Part shown: positions 24,116 through 34,984 of the stretch, piece after piece | Numbering within the stretch: the first letter of the stretch is position 1 | Layout: each line of letters opens with the position of its first letter | Assembly: GCA_017311185.1 (NCBI GenBank) | Contig: JAESUZ010001528.1 | Location: 406,178 to 470,177, forward strand | Reading direction: 5' to 3' | From: Proteles cristata cristata | Taxonomy: Eukaryota > Chordata > Mammalia > Carnivora > Hyaenidae | DNA length: 64,000 nucleotides | Notes under the pieces: model-generated | What the model saw: the letters and a program-made list of their open reading frames with translations, nothing else | Told to the model about the DNA's origin: nothing | Database searches by the model: none | Position numbers and translations under genes: made by a program

Positions 24116-24689
24116 GTTAGGATGGCAAATGGGTGTCCCCCTCTCTGTTAGCTCTGATCAGTTGCTAATGGCTGCCTAGAGGGCTGCATTGGAGATATGG
24201 TGGGACTCTCCCAGACCTAGCCAACAGGAGGTAGGGGGTAGGGGTAGAGGTGAGTGGCAAGAAAACCACTGATTTGCTATCCCTGAACTTAACAACTTCT
24301 TGGGTCATTATCTGATTAAATTTTGACTTTCATGATTTATTCTTAACTTTTCGCCTCAAAAAAATGGAAAGCAAGGAGACATGGTCTTTGAGATCATCTA
24401 GTCAAAACTAGCTGATGTATATAGAGGTGCTTTGTAAAAGGTAGACCACTATTTTTGTTATTTGAGGATTACATAACTAATTAATGGTAAGTTTTCCCAT
24501 TACTCCTTTCCTCTCTAATTTCTCATGAATGCTTGTTGCCTGACAGATGCAGCCTCTTTCAGTAAATTTCTTAGAACTTACTCATTCCATTGATAATTAA
24601 TTAAGATAAATAGGTGTTAAATTGTATTGTACACACAGTAATACTGTGTAGACATTCAGAGAGTTAGAGTGCTAGAGCCATCAGACTCT

Positions 24690-24884
24690 AGCTCTAAAGT
24701 TCACATTTTAGTGGGAGAAGGCAGATAATAAAGAATGCATCAAGTGAAATATATGGTACAGAGTAATAATTGCAAAGGAGAAAAATAAACTAGAGGAGGG
24801 AAAAGGGGATTGTAGTGGTGGGTTTCAATTTTGGACAGAATGGCCATGAAGTACTCACTGTGAGAGTGACAATTGAGTAATGAC
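24690..24884 (-). repeat. Possible L2 fragment
   Basis: ttcacattttagtgggagaa, ggcagataataaagaatgca and gtgacaattgagtaatgacc match the reversed L2 3' end in order, weakly. Confidence 0.4.
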
Positions 24885-25085
24885 CTGAAACACATCTCAG
24901 GCACTCTGCTAAGTGAGTTACATATACAAAATCATTTAATCTTCATAACAACTCTGTGGGCAAAGGTACTATTATTATTTTCATTTTATAGATGAGGACC
25001 TAAAACCCAGACAACTAAAATTAAATGTAAGAGCTGGGATTTAAATCTGAGAAGTCTAATTTCAGAGCTTATGCTATTAGTCTGT
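24885..25085 (+). repeat. MIR SINE
   Basis: Well-preserved MIR order: tcaggcactctgctaagtga, aatcatttaatcttcataac, aactctgtgggcaaaggtac, ttttatagatgaggacctaa, then gagctgggatttaaatctga. Confidence 0.75.
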
Positions 25086-25147
25086 AAAGACTGGATAAAA
25101 AAAAGGTTTGAAAAGGTTGTTTGAGGTCAAACAGTGATACCATTTTA

Positions 25148-25346
25148 TTTTTTTTTTAATGTCTCTATTTTATTTTGAGAGACAGAGAATGAGCAGGGGA
25201 GGGGCATAGGGAGAGGGAGATACAGGATCGGAAGCAGGCTCCAGGCTCTGAGCTGTCAGCACAGAGCCTGACATGGGGCTTGAACCCACGGACTGTGAAA
25301 TCATGACCTGAGCCGAAGTCAGACGCTTAGCTAACTCAGGCATCCC
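25148..25346 (-). mobile_element. Felid-type SINEC
   Basis: Minus-strand copy with body ctgagctgtcagcacagagc on the plus strand and a shortened head. The flanking word ccatttta (25140-25147, and again just after the SINE) is a probable target duplication. Confidence 0.88.
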
Positions 25347-25390
25347 TGCCATTTTAGACTTGGGGAGAAATTTGCTGATCATCTAATCCA

Positions 25391-25560
25391 GTGGTTTTCA
25401 CAGTGTATCAGAATCACCTGGAAAGCTGGTTAAAACCCAGGTTTTTTTTACCCTGCTCCCGAAGTTTCTGATTCAGTAGGTCTGGGATGAGGCCTGAGAA
25501 TTGTCATTCTAACAGGTTTCCAGGTGATACTGATAATCGGGCAACACTTTGGGATTCATT
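25391..25560 (+). mobile_element. MER5-type non-autonomous hAT DNA transposon
   Basis: Begins cagtggttttcacagtgtat and contains agaatcacctggaaagctgg, tttctgattcagtaggtctg, ggcctgagaattgtcattct and aggtttccaggtgatactga in MER5 order. The right terminus is diverged. Confidence 0.75.
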
Positions 25561-25567
25561 GGTTAGT

Positions 25568-25740
25568 CCAGTGGTCCTCAAAATTAGTTGCACCTGGGGA
25601 ACTTTTCAGACCTACCATTCCCTATTGAATGTGGGGTACTGATAGCCTGCATTTCATTGGTCTTGGCTGAGACTCTGTGTTAGGATGATATGGGTGACTG
25701 CAATATACATGGAGGATTAAATACCACTGGTCTAGTTTAA
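25568..25740 (+). mobile_element. Second MER5-type hAT element, adjacent
   Basis: Starts ccagtggtcctcaaaattag and ends near taccactggtctag, so matching inverted ends (cagtgg/ccactg) are visible. The interior is diverged but keeps gcacctggggaacttttcag and agcctgcatttc. Confidence 0.6.
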
Positions 25741-25985
25741 CCCTCATTTTAGAGATGAAGAAACAGAGGTCTCAAGAAATTAGCTACCCCTTCTTGTTTT
25801 GGCTCCTAGAATTCTGCACCTTGTTCCTTACTCACCTACTTGGTTCTCAAATGTAAAAACCAGGGTCTGTGTATCTATTTGCCACACAGTGAAGGTTCAA
25901 TAAATGTCGAATTACTAACATAGAAAGGAACAGGGAACCTCTGAAAGTTTTTGATCAGCAAAGTGATATATGTTGAAAGTAACTT
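25741..25985. other. No gene; short MIR-like patch
   Basis: accctcattttagagatgaa followed by gaaacagaggtctcaagaaa resembles part of MIR. No other feature is supported. Confidence 0.4.
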
Positions 25986-26008
25986 TGTATGTATGTATGT
26001 ATGTATGA
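25986..26008 (+). repeat. (TATG)n microsatellite
   Basis: About five tandem TATG units. A GATT run follows directly. Confidence 0.85.
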
Positions 26009-26017
26009 TTGATTGAT

Positions 26018-26095
26018 TTTAAAGATCCTATTTTAAGAAATGTCTACACCCATATGGAGCTTGAACTTAAGACCCCAATATCAATATTTTGGGAG
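26018..26095 (-). mobile_element. Possible short carnivore SINEC
   Basis: ttttaaagatcctattttaa then ggagcttgaacttaagaccc resembles the reversed tail and part of the head of the short SINE type. Incomplete and diverged. Confidence 0.4.
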
Positions 26096-26147
26096 GATTT
26101 ATTATTAGGAAAGATAAGATGAATAGATTGGACATGTGATGATCTTC

Positions 26148-26575
26148 CTACTGCAGTGGCCCTGTAGAACCTTGCTACTTAATATGTGATGGAGAATGGC
26201 AGCATCAGCATTACCTGAAAACTTGTTAGAAATACAGACTTTCCAGGGGCACCTGGGTGACTCTGTCCGTTAACTGACACGTCCGACTTCAGCTTGGGTC
26301 ATGATCTCACAGTTCGTGAGTTCGAGCCCCCCATTGGATTCTGTGCTGATAGCTCGGAGCCGGGATCCTGCTTCAGATTCTGTGTCTCCCTCTCTCTGCC
26401 CTTCCCCTGCTCATACTCTGTCTCTCTAGAAAATAAATAAACATTAAAACAAATTTAAAAAAAAGAAATGGGGACCCTCCAGGCCTACCTCAGACCTACT
26501 GAATCAGAATCTACATTTTTACAAGATCCTTAGTGAGCTATATACACATACAAGTTGAAGAAGCACTGTTCTAGG
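26148..26575 (+). mobile_element. MER5-like hAT element split by a SINE
   Basis: The left part (cctactgcagtggccctgta, ggcagcatcagcattacctg, aaaacttgttagaaatacag) and right part (cagacctactgaatcagaat, caagatccttagtgagctat, agaagcactgttctagg) belong to one hAT-type element. The SINE at 26246-26462 interrupts it. Confidence 0.65.
26246..26462 (+). mobile_element. Felid-type SINEC
   Basis: Plus-strand copy with a few head substitutions (gtgactctgtccgttaactg) and a typical 3' end (aaaataaataaacatt). It interrupts a MER5-like element. The flanking words agaaatacagactttccag and agaaatggggaccctccag may be a diverged target duplication. Confidence 0.9.
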
Positions 26576-26579
26576 GCAT

Positions 26580-28305
26580 CATATGACCAATGCCCAGGTT
26601 TATGGCATAGCCCTAGGGGTCAAGGAAAAGCAGAAATATGAATGGTGGGGCAGGTCAGCTTTTCCTTGTCTATTTGGGATACCAGTTCCCTGGGATCTTA
26701 GTAAGCTTTCAGTGGTCAAAATGATTTGACAAATACCAAGTTAAACAAAGCTAAACAGCTTTCTTTATGGCCAGCCTTAAAAAAAAAAATCTTTTAATAT
26801 GCTAATGAACTTTCTGAATGTCCAAGAGAAAAGGTATATTGTACAGCTGATTCTACGGTTATTGATCATGGAAGTCAGTTTGGGGACATCTTTCCATGTT
26901 ACTATTTTGTGCAGCACATCTTCGTAAAGTTGCAATGGGCCATGTTATAGTTAGGATTCCAGACATAAGATATTCTAGACCTTGGGCGGGAAACAATCTT
27001 ACATTTCCTAATTTTAATATCCACTAACTAGCTGTTCAAATGCCTACTCTTTTACGTGACTTCACTTCTGATTCACTTTCATTGGATGAGCCTCCTTTGG
27101 ATAGAGTTATAGGATAGATTTATGGCTTCTGTCAGTGCTGGTCTGTGTAACATTTTAAGAGTTAGTTGCGGGTTATAATGTCTGACGGAAATGAGGAGAA
27201 CATACTGGAAAATGCTAGGGTCACTGGTAACATACTAAAGTATAGTTTGTGGTAGGAGTGAAATCAGAGGCTATGACTGTGAGTGGTTACTGGATAAACA
27301 AAGAAGATAGAAATTTAATTGACAATAAGAAACACAACATCTGTCAGCAAATTTATAGTAAAAAATAAAAAGAAGAAAATAAACAGATACATTTGAGAAC
27401 TAAGGTTGTTTTAGATTTAGGACTGCCCAAAATTGGTTTTTCACAGTTTATTTCCATTGATGCCTCTTTTGAAAATGTATGGCCCATTTTAACACTGAGA
27501 TGTTGATTATTCCACAGTCTTTAATTCAGAAAGCATTTGATTTTAAATCACACTCACCAATAAAGTACCTATGTTTTAGATAGCACTTTATTTTAATTTT
27601 ATGTATCCTTCACATGAAGTTTCTCATTTTCTTTTTCCTTTCTTTCTTTTACTACTCTTAGTAGTAAGTGGAATGAAGATACTTTCTCAATTATACTTTT
27701 AGTTGGGCAGTGAGCAACATTACTTTTAATTTTTTTCTTTTCTGTTAATAAACCAATGAAAAAGATTTTTGATTTGGATCTATCTTTTCAAATGCTCAAA
27801 AGCTTAACTTTTCTTTTTTAGAAGCATCACATATTTAATGTCAAAGATTTGAATTCTAGTACAAAAATTAAACAACACATGATTTCAACACTAAAAAACC
27901 ACAACAGTTATTATTCAAATAACTATATAGTAAATATCAAAAACACATAAGAAACATGATTACATAAACCTGAAATATATTAACAGCAAAATTATGACTT
28001 ACTTCTATAAAAACTGATTAACTACAATATTTATATAGTTCTCTTCGAGGACCACAATCATAGACTGCATTTTCTTTAGAACTGCATAAAATTTGCATCT
28101 TAATCTTTTTGCCCTTCATTTCATTCTACATAATAGATGCTTCTGGTTATATAATTGTTGTAATCGCTAATACAGTAAGAGATCCTTGGTAATCAAATCT
28201 AGTGTAACCATTTTAAATGCTTAAATATTTGTGAAATGCTATTTAGCAAAGTTATTATGCAAAATTTAACATATACTGCTGGTTTCTTTTGCCCACTCAG
28301 GAATT
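26580..28305. other. No gene recognised; may include pseudogene 3'UTR
   Basis: Mostly AT-rich. The part from about 27822 upward could be 3'UTR of the RBM46 retrocopy. On the minus strand an attaaa word is followed about 15 bases later by an A-rich run at 27810-27821. This is weak. Confidence 0.4.
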
Positions 28306-28317
28306 AGAAGTATTTGA

Positions 28318-28535
28318 GGTGCACCTGGGTGGCTCAGTCGGTTAAGCGTTCAACTTCAGCTCGGGTCATGATCTCACGGTTTGTGCGTTTGAGCCCTGTG
28401 TGGGATTCTGTGCTAACAGCTCAGAGACTGGAGCCTGCTTCAGATTGTGTTTCCTTCTCTCTCAGCCCCTCCCCCGCACGCTCTCTGTCTCAGTCTCTTA
28501 AGATAAAATAAAGACATAAAAAAAGAAAAAGAAAA
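28318..28535 (+). mobile_element. Felid-type SINEC
   Basis: Complete plus-strand copy with A-rich tail. The 12-bp target duplication agaagtatttga is at 28306-28317 and 28536-28547. Confidence 0.95.
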
Positions 28536-28821
28536 AGAAGTATTTGAAATCCCAAAAGTTTAGAAAGAACAGTAGTTTGCCATAATTTTATCAAGAGAAA
28601 CCACTGTATAACTTTTTAAACTTAGCATTTTTACAAGTTCTACAACAGTAGGTTATTCTGAATTATGGCTGATGTTTACTATGTTGAAATAAATATATGT
28701 TTATCATTTTAAAACCAAATGTGCAAACCCAATTCTAAAATAAATCAATACTATAATTTGCAAGCTTTACAAAGAAACTTTCATGCTCAGGTTTACAATA
28801 TCTTCTTTAGAAGATTGAGGA

Positions 28822-30445
28822 CTAGTTGAAGATATATGCTTGCTGTCCAATATGGCTGCCATTAGCAAGTGATATTATTGGTGGCAAGGAATAGCTTGGA
28901 TAAGAATAGGCCTTGAAGTATAAGGAAGCAAGCTGGGAGTCCCAGAAGAGAGGGTAGCACTAACAGGGGAAAGACTATTACCGAGCTCAGACAGAAATTG
29001 TAGTCTCTTTATTCTCTTCAAATTCTTTTGCATAGGTCCAGGCTGAAGATCTTGTGTTCCCTGTTCAAAAGAAGTAATGTAAACTGTGCTGACAGTCCCT
29101 TTGCATCTTTTAATGTAGTACAGTTTGCCTGGCATAAAATGACTCTGGGATCCATTTGCAATAGCAGGAATAACAATTTTATATACCAAGAATACTTTCT
29201 CAGCTTGACCTGTTGTTGAATATAAATAAAATTCTGGTGGTGCTCAATGATTTTTATTGCAGTAATAATCCAAATACAATACTGCAGAATTGAAATGATT
29301 GGGTTTTAACGAATGCATACTGCTTGGAGTAAGCTTTGTTCCAGGAGAAAATGGATTAAGTGCATCTTTCAATTTCAGGGAGGCTTGGGCTATGCTGACT
29401 ATTGAGGCTAGCTGGAAGAGTTGGTGGCTTGCACAGAGTTTTCAGGTGGCTGTCTTCTTTGTTAGCAAACACAATAAGGTTTTCAGAATTAGGGCTAATC
29501 TGACCATTAATATGCTGTCTCCAAGTGTTTTCTTTATTTACTAGTTTTGCTAGTGTTACCCCAATACCTGCTTCATCAATGCATTTTCCATTCATAATAG
29601 ACATAGCAGCCACTGCATCTTCTTGGCTGAAAAGAACAAAAGCCTAATCTCTAAGTTTCTTTACTCATTCAACTGCACCAGGTTTGATTTTGTTGAATTC
29701 TGCTTTGTTTCCTCTGTAGTTGAGACTATTAAATTCCTTACATAAAGAGCTTTAACTCTGTATGGTTTCCTCATCAGCCCAATCTGCCTGAATGGTATGG
29801 CCCAACAGTTGGAATGTACCTGGAATTAGCTTTCTCCTAGCCATAGTAGAGGCTCTGTGAGATTCATATTCAACAAATGCAAAACTGTGATTTTTTAGTC
29901 TTATCAGTTGCCCTTGGGTAAACAATGACATCTACAACTCTTTCAGTAACTTTCTTCATTTCATCCAAAATTTCTTCTTTCTTCTTTTCCATAGGAATAG
30001 CTCCAATAAATAACCTGCAATTATCCAAAGTTACACACACACCAGTAAACTTACCTGGTCAAATCTAATAATTATTAGCAATTCTGATGGCTAATGGGCT
30101 TTTTCTTTCATAGTATACATCACAAAAGCATAACCTCGATTTTTACCACTAATTCCATCATAAGTCAAAATATATATCTTCCCAACTCTTTCAAATACGG
30201 AAACTAACTCATTCATCTCCACACATATCACAAAGTATTTTTCCTACAAAAACTTCACAGCCTCTAGGTGGTCGTGGACCTTCGCAACCTGGAGGAGGGC
30301 AACCAGATTCCCTTAACCCAGTCTCTTGAACCATGTTGTAACCAGTTTTTTTTTTTTTTCATCAAAACAAGTAATGCTACTTCATTCTGAGGACCAGTTC
30401 TGACTTTACTGCACCCATTTGTTCCATCTATATTTTCTTTATCAT
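28822..30445 (-). pseudogene. RBM46: Processed pseudogene of RBM46
   Basis: An intronless, decayed copy of the coding sequence of RBM46, an RNA-binding protein with three RRM domains expressed in germ cells. Recognised pieces in order on the minus strand: ENIDGTNGCSKVRTG (N terminus), GCEVFVGKI (RRM1), [20 protein letters not shown] (RRM2), [36 protein letters not shown] (RRM3), MSIMNGKCIDEA, NGQISPNSENLIVFANKE, VYKIVIPAIANGSQSHFMPG and NSLSPVSATLSSGTPS. The span (about 1.62 kb) matches the expected coding length of about 530 codons with no introns. A base is missing just after the start ATG (30445-30443), and further stops and shifts occur, for example near 30350, 30220, 30085, 29680, 29390, 29250 and 28870. 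Not translatable. Confidence 0.93.
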
Positions 30446-30618
30446 TGTTGCAGTTTCCCTTTGGGGCTTCGAACGTTGGTCCTAAATCCCTGGAAACAAT
30501 GACCACAAACTGCCACCACCATTTTACAGACCAGTCAGCATATGCAAAAGCAGGGGTCACCACAGAGGGGAGGAGAGCCCACCCAAAACTTTCCTTTTTA
30601 TTCCCTTTTCCTGACATT
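30446..30618 (-). other. Probable 5'UTR part of the RBM46 retrocopy
   Basis: Sequence directly upstream of the pseudogene ATG on the minus strand. It is richer in GC than the surroundings and could be copied 5'UTR, but no target duplication was found to fix the boundary. Confidence 0.35.
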
Positions 30619-30635
30619 AAAAAATGACATTTCTT

Positions 30636-30843
30636 GGGGCGCCCGGGTGGCTTAGTCGGTTAAGCATCTGACTTTCACTCAGGTCATGATCTCACGGTTC
30701 GTGGGTTCGAGCCCCACGACGGGCTCTGTGCTGACTGCCAGCTCAGAGCCTGGAGCCTGTTTCAGAGTCTGTGTCTCCCTCTCTCTCTGACCCTCCCCTG
30801 CTCACGCTGTCTCTCTCTCTCCTAGAAATAAATAAAACATTAA
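30636..30843 (+). mobile_element. Felid-type SINEC, younger subtype
   Basis: Nearly complete young copy (ggggcgcccgggtggcttag, gactgccagctcagag, cctagaaataaataaaacat). A perfect 17-bp target duplication, aaaaaatgacatttctt, is at 30619-30635 and 30844-30860. Confidence 0.97.
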
Positions 30844-30950
30844 AAAAAATGACATTTCTTGCAAAATCAAGGAAGTACTGTTATTTCTATTTATGACATA
30901 ATGTGTAATTTTTCTTAGGAATTTTTCTCTTAAAAGTTTCATATTACTTT

Positions 30951-31045
30951 GACAATAAACTATTTGTAAAAAAAATAAATAAACAAAATGATGGCATAAT
31001 TAAAAAAAGTTTCAAAAAAAAAACAAAAAAAAGGGGGGAGGGGGA
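30951..31045 (+). mobile_element. Extremely 5'-truncated L1 with unusual tail
   Basis: The insert starts gacaataaactatttgt, identical to the last 17 bases of the young L1s in this window, followed by an A-rich tail with ataaataaacaaaatgatgg, further A runs and a final G-rich ggggggagggggg-like block (one A). A perfect 19-bp target duplication (aaaagtttcatattacttt) is at 30932-30950 and 31046-31064. Only the L1 3' tip was copied. Confidence 0.92.
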
Positions 31046-31064
31046 AAAAGTTTCATATTACTTT

Positions 31065-31677
31065 AATGGGTAAATTAAATTTGGGGTATGCAAATGTTTT
31101 AAATCTGATTCAACTCAGTTTCTTTTATTGTACCCTTACTTGGCAGAATTTCTTGTACTTTCAGGAAAAATTCTGAAGAGAAGGAAACAACATTTTTTAA
31201 AAAATCAAGCAAGATATATTGAATTAAGTAGTCTTTGATTTCAGAAATTTCTAGAGGGTGTTGGTGTAGTTTCAACCCACTTTTCGCCATCTCTAAAATC
31301 TACAGTTCCCAGAACATTATGACTAGAATCGTGGTCCAAGATGTTATAAGCTAAGTTATACCAAAGAAATTTAATTGTTCTTATTTTACTAGATTTGTGA
31401 AGAAAAGTAGACTGAAACATTACAGAATACATAGAGATTGGCAGCCTTTGGAAGGAGTGCCAAGATGTTTGATCTGTGCTATTGTCAGGCTAAGAGTGGT
31501 GTGAGATGCCATTTATTAGGCTACTCTACCTCTTCAGTGGAGTGGGACCAGGGATATTGTACTGGATGAGTGATGACCTCTGAACAGGTAAAGAGGGCTA
31601 GATGGGTGGTATGAGAACACCAGCTGCTCAATTTTGGACAGCATGGGTACCAATCAAAAACCCTAATGGTTGCTAAG
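31065..31677. other. No gene recognised
   Basis: Non-repetitive sequence, with no supported feature. Confidence 0.5.
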
Positions 31678-32337
31678 TGTTATGAGCACGCGATAAAGGC
31701 ACACACAAGAGTTATCTCTCTTCACAATGTCAGCTTTATTCGATTGTAGAGCAAAACTAATCATAATTACAAAGCAGGTTCAGGATTCCAAACTCAGTGA
31801 CATTTCACCATGTGATTAAACTTGGCTTCTTACACAGCACACAGAGCAGAACATAAGAAAAGCCACACAACAAAGGTAACAGAAGGGTGTTGGAAGTTAA
31901 TGAACCAAAGGCAAAGTCAGTCTGTGGGCGTGCAGTTGAGATAAGGCCTCGATCTGGTCTGGGTCAGCTCTTGGCACTTACTGTGTATTATGTTCAAGCA
32001 GTGAGGGATCTCAGTTCTGTTCAGAGATCAATGTGGCAGAGCCTTCGGCAGGAGCTGCCTTTTTTAGGTGGTCAGGCATAGAGGGGGTCACATCTGAAGA
32101 GTCTGACAGTTTACTGCAAAAACCCTTTCTTTTTTAAAGGGGTTTAATTGGTCTCGGGCCCCTGCAGACCTTGTCTGCTTCTGTTTATTATCAGTTCTGG
32201 GGTGTCAGCTGATGCTGGTCCTGATCACATCTCGTAGCTATGGTGCATTGCTTGACACAGGCCCCTGCTTGACCTGAGAGATTCCATTTTGTTCTCTATA
32301 GTAAGAAAGAGATAGTAGAAGCAGCAATTGCCCCACA
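31678..32337 (-). mobile_element. Endogenous retrovirus LTR, minus strand
   Basis: Read on the minus strand it starts tgtggggcaattgctgctt and ends gcgtgctcataaca, giving TG...CA ends and about 660 bp. A polyadenylation signal (aataaagctg, plus 31731-31740) lies about 60 bp before the 3' end, as expected for R/U5. No internal retroviral genes or second LTR are next to it, so it is probably solo. The direct flanks do not match, so the boundaries or class are uncertain; the TGTGGGG start hints at class II. Confidence 0.7.
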
Positions 32338-32449
32338 TGCCAAAGGTAACTTACTAATGATCCTTATGTAAAATTCATACCAAGGGTTGCCAATATTTAT
32401 TCCAGAAAGATTTTCAACAAGAATTGGAAATTGGGGTTCAAGTTAAGCT

Positions 32450-33145
32450 TTGGGTTACTAGATGATCCTATCACCTAAATATTTGTACAACATCCATCCA
32501 AGAAAATATTTACCAAGCATCATTAGGGGTCGTGTTCTGTGCTGGGTCATAGAATGCCAGGGCAAGAAAAAGATATGTGTTACCATTGCCATCACATTAC
32601 TTGCTGACTAGAGTGTAATGCAGACAAGTAAACAAAATACTATGGCACTGTAAATATGCTATGAGAAATACAAGCAACCATGGTGGTATACAGAAGGGGG
32701 TACTTACCTTTTAGTTAAAGAGTCAGAAAAGAGGAGGCATCTACATGAAGGATGAATAGTCATTGGATGGACTAAAAGGCGTTGGGCAGGAAGGAACTTT
32801 CTGGGCAAGGAAAAAAAGCATACACAAAAGCTCAGAGGAAGATCATAAAGAATGTTTTGTTTGGTGCATATACATCTTGAGAAGAAGGAGAAATGGTAGA
32901 AATGAGGCTAGAAAAATAAACAGAGCCCTGACATATAGGATTTTGTAAACATTTGAGCTTTATTCCAGATGGAATAGAGAACCATTGAAAGGCTTTCCAA
33001 TAGAGAAATGACTTGATATGCATTTTAAGACAATGACTTTGGTGGCATTCTGGAGGATAGACTGGACGGAGATAATATTGGAGAGAATGAGACTAATGTG
33101 GGGACTGTTGGAGAGGCTTATCTTTGAGAAGATGGTAGCCTGTAT
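32450..33145 (-). repeat. L2 LINE fragment
   Basis: Reversed L2 order over about 700 bp: ccaagcatcattaggggtcg, gtgctgggtcatagaatgcc, cagacaagtaaacaaaatac, aaagctcagaggaagatcat, tccagatggaatagagaacc, attgaaaggctttccaatag and attttaagacaatgactttg. Confidence 0.6.
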
Positions 33146-33166
33146 TTGACAAATGATGGTATTCTT

Positions 33167-33388
33167 TTTTTTTTTTAAATGTTTTATTTATTTCTAGGAG
33201 AGAGAGAGAGAGACAGTGTGAGCAGGGGAGGTTCAGAGAGAGAGGGAGTCACAGACTGAAACAGGCTCCAGGCTTTGAGCTGGCAGTCAGCACAGAGCCC
33301 GATGCGGGGCTTGAACCCACGAACCGCGAGATCATGACCCGAGCGAAAGTCGGACGCTTAAACCAACTATGCCACCCAGGCGCCCCTT
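33167..33388 (-). mobile_element. Felid-type SINEC, younger subtype
   Basis: Complete minus-strand young copy. A perfect 18-bp target duplication, acaaatgatggtattctt, is at 33149-33166 and 33389-33406. Confidence 0.97.
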
Positions 33389-33406
33389 ACAAATGATGGT
33401 ATTCTT

Positions 33407-34629
33407 AATAGCTGATGCCATTGTATCTGACACACTAGACATTAAATTGAAGTGTTTGTCATTTTTAACTTTGTATTTCCCATTTTATAATTCTTTAAAA
33501 AATCATTATTTCCTCTTTCTTGTATTTTTGTTAATTATTATGTCTTTGCTGCTTCCTGAATATCCTTCAAATGTCTTTTCTGGTCTTGACACGTGTGTAT
33601 TTTCCACCTTTTGTCATTGCAATTTCCTTTTCAAACCTGAGTACAGAGTTAATAATGAGAGAGAAGTAATTATGATCCTAATGAATAGATTCTGGTTGCC
33701 ACAGCTATGGCTAGCCTGGGATTTCCTGGAAAGGACATGTAGAAAAAAAATTCAGTTGTTCTCAGCCCTGGAAAGAAAGAAAATAGTTTAGAGACAATCA
33801 GTGTTCTTGGAGGAGAGGAGGCTTGCTCTAGAGCGATCAATATAGTAGAATTAGAAAAGACCAACATGGATCAACCCCAAAGTGCAAAAAGTAAGTAAGG
33901 ACACAAAAACCACATAATAAATGTCAAGTTCAAAACAGAAGCTGAGAAATTGCAGCATAAAGTTCAGAGTTTAAAAAAATGACAGAAAGACCAAAGGTGG
34001 AAAATGACAAAAACATTTCATATAAAGCTAACGAAAAGTGCTACAATATTACAGCAACACTACATAGGACACAAAAGTTCAGTGAACAACCCAGAAAGGT
34101 GTCTAATGGATAGCAAGGGTGAGTCATTGACTGAGAAGGTCTTGTAGACATTGATTTTAAAAAGTAAAATTAAATTAATTAAAAGCACAGTCCCGGCTAA
34201 ACAGAGAAATCAACTTGAAATGAAAGAAGTAAAATTGTTCTTTGGAAATGTTACCAGTCAATAGGTAGTAAAAAAAATTGAAAATGTAAATTCTCATATA
34301 GGACCAGATATGCTTTCTTTTAGAATTATTGATGTCCAAGGCCTTTAGAAATTCTTTTTTATAAAAGTGTGTTACTTTTGTGTATTTCGTTCCCAGGTTA
34401 GCCAAAGTAGACCATTTCTAATGCTTTCTTGGGTTTCTATGTGTCAGAGTATGACACATCTGTCCCTTACCAGGTAATATAAAGGGAAAACATCAAGAAG
34501 AAGTACAGAAATTCTAGCAAAAGAATTTCCAACCTATTAAACTTTTGGGGGGGGTGAGAGGAGGGGGAATGTGCTTGTTGTTTTGTGAGAGAGTTGGAGG
34601 AATGGGAATTGCTCACTCTGGAAATCCTT
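33407..34629. other. No gene recognised
   Basis: AT-rich non-repeat sequence with a G-rich patch at 34542-34567. A 140-codon open stretch at 33369-33791 (plus) begins inside the SINE, is hydrophobic and has no recognisable domain, so I treat it as chance. Confidence 0.5.
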
Positions 34630-34768
34630 TGTCTTAATCCCTTTGGGCTGCTATAACAAAACTATCATAGACTGGGTGGCTTAAACAACATTTAGTCCTC
34701 ACCATTATGGAAGCTAGAAAGTCCAAGATTTGCCTGTTTCTTGGGTTCTTGTAAACAGCTGCCTTATA

Positions 34769-34866
<98 letters not shown>

Positions 34867-34984
34867 CAGATAGGCAGGCAGGCCGACAGACACACAGACT
34901 AATCCCATTATGAGGGCTTCCCTCTCATAACCTAGTTACCTCTTGAAGCTTCATCTCCAAATAACATCACTTCAGGGATTAGAG
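34630..34984 (+). mobile_element. MLT1-type MaLR LTR, left part
   Basis: Starts tgtcttaatccctttgggct, gctataacaaaactatcata, gactgggtggcttaaacaac, the known MLT1 start, and later has atcccattatgagggcttcc, ctcataacctagttacctct and tcatctccaaataacatcac. A GT/GA microsatellite lies inside. A solo ERV LTR interrupts it at 34985. Confidence 0.8.
34771..34865 (+). repeat. (GT)25(GA)22 compound microsatellite
   Basis: Clean GT units (34771-34820) switch to GA units (34821-34865) within the MLT1 LTR. Probably length-variable. Confidence 0.97.

Noticed and set aside
28314..28511. tRNA-like sequences at SINE heads (here and in every SINEC copy)
   Set aside because: They are the tRNA-derived promoters of SINEs, not tRNA genes: the acceptor stem does not close and the sequence continues into the SINE body.
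29028..29219. Plus-strand open frames in the RBM46 region
   Set aside because: Antisense shadows of the retrocopy.
33369..33791. 140-codon hydrophobic frame on the plus strand
   Set aside because: It starts inside a SINE head, has no recognisable domain and no splice or promoter evidence.
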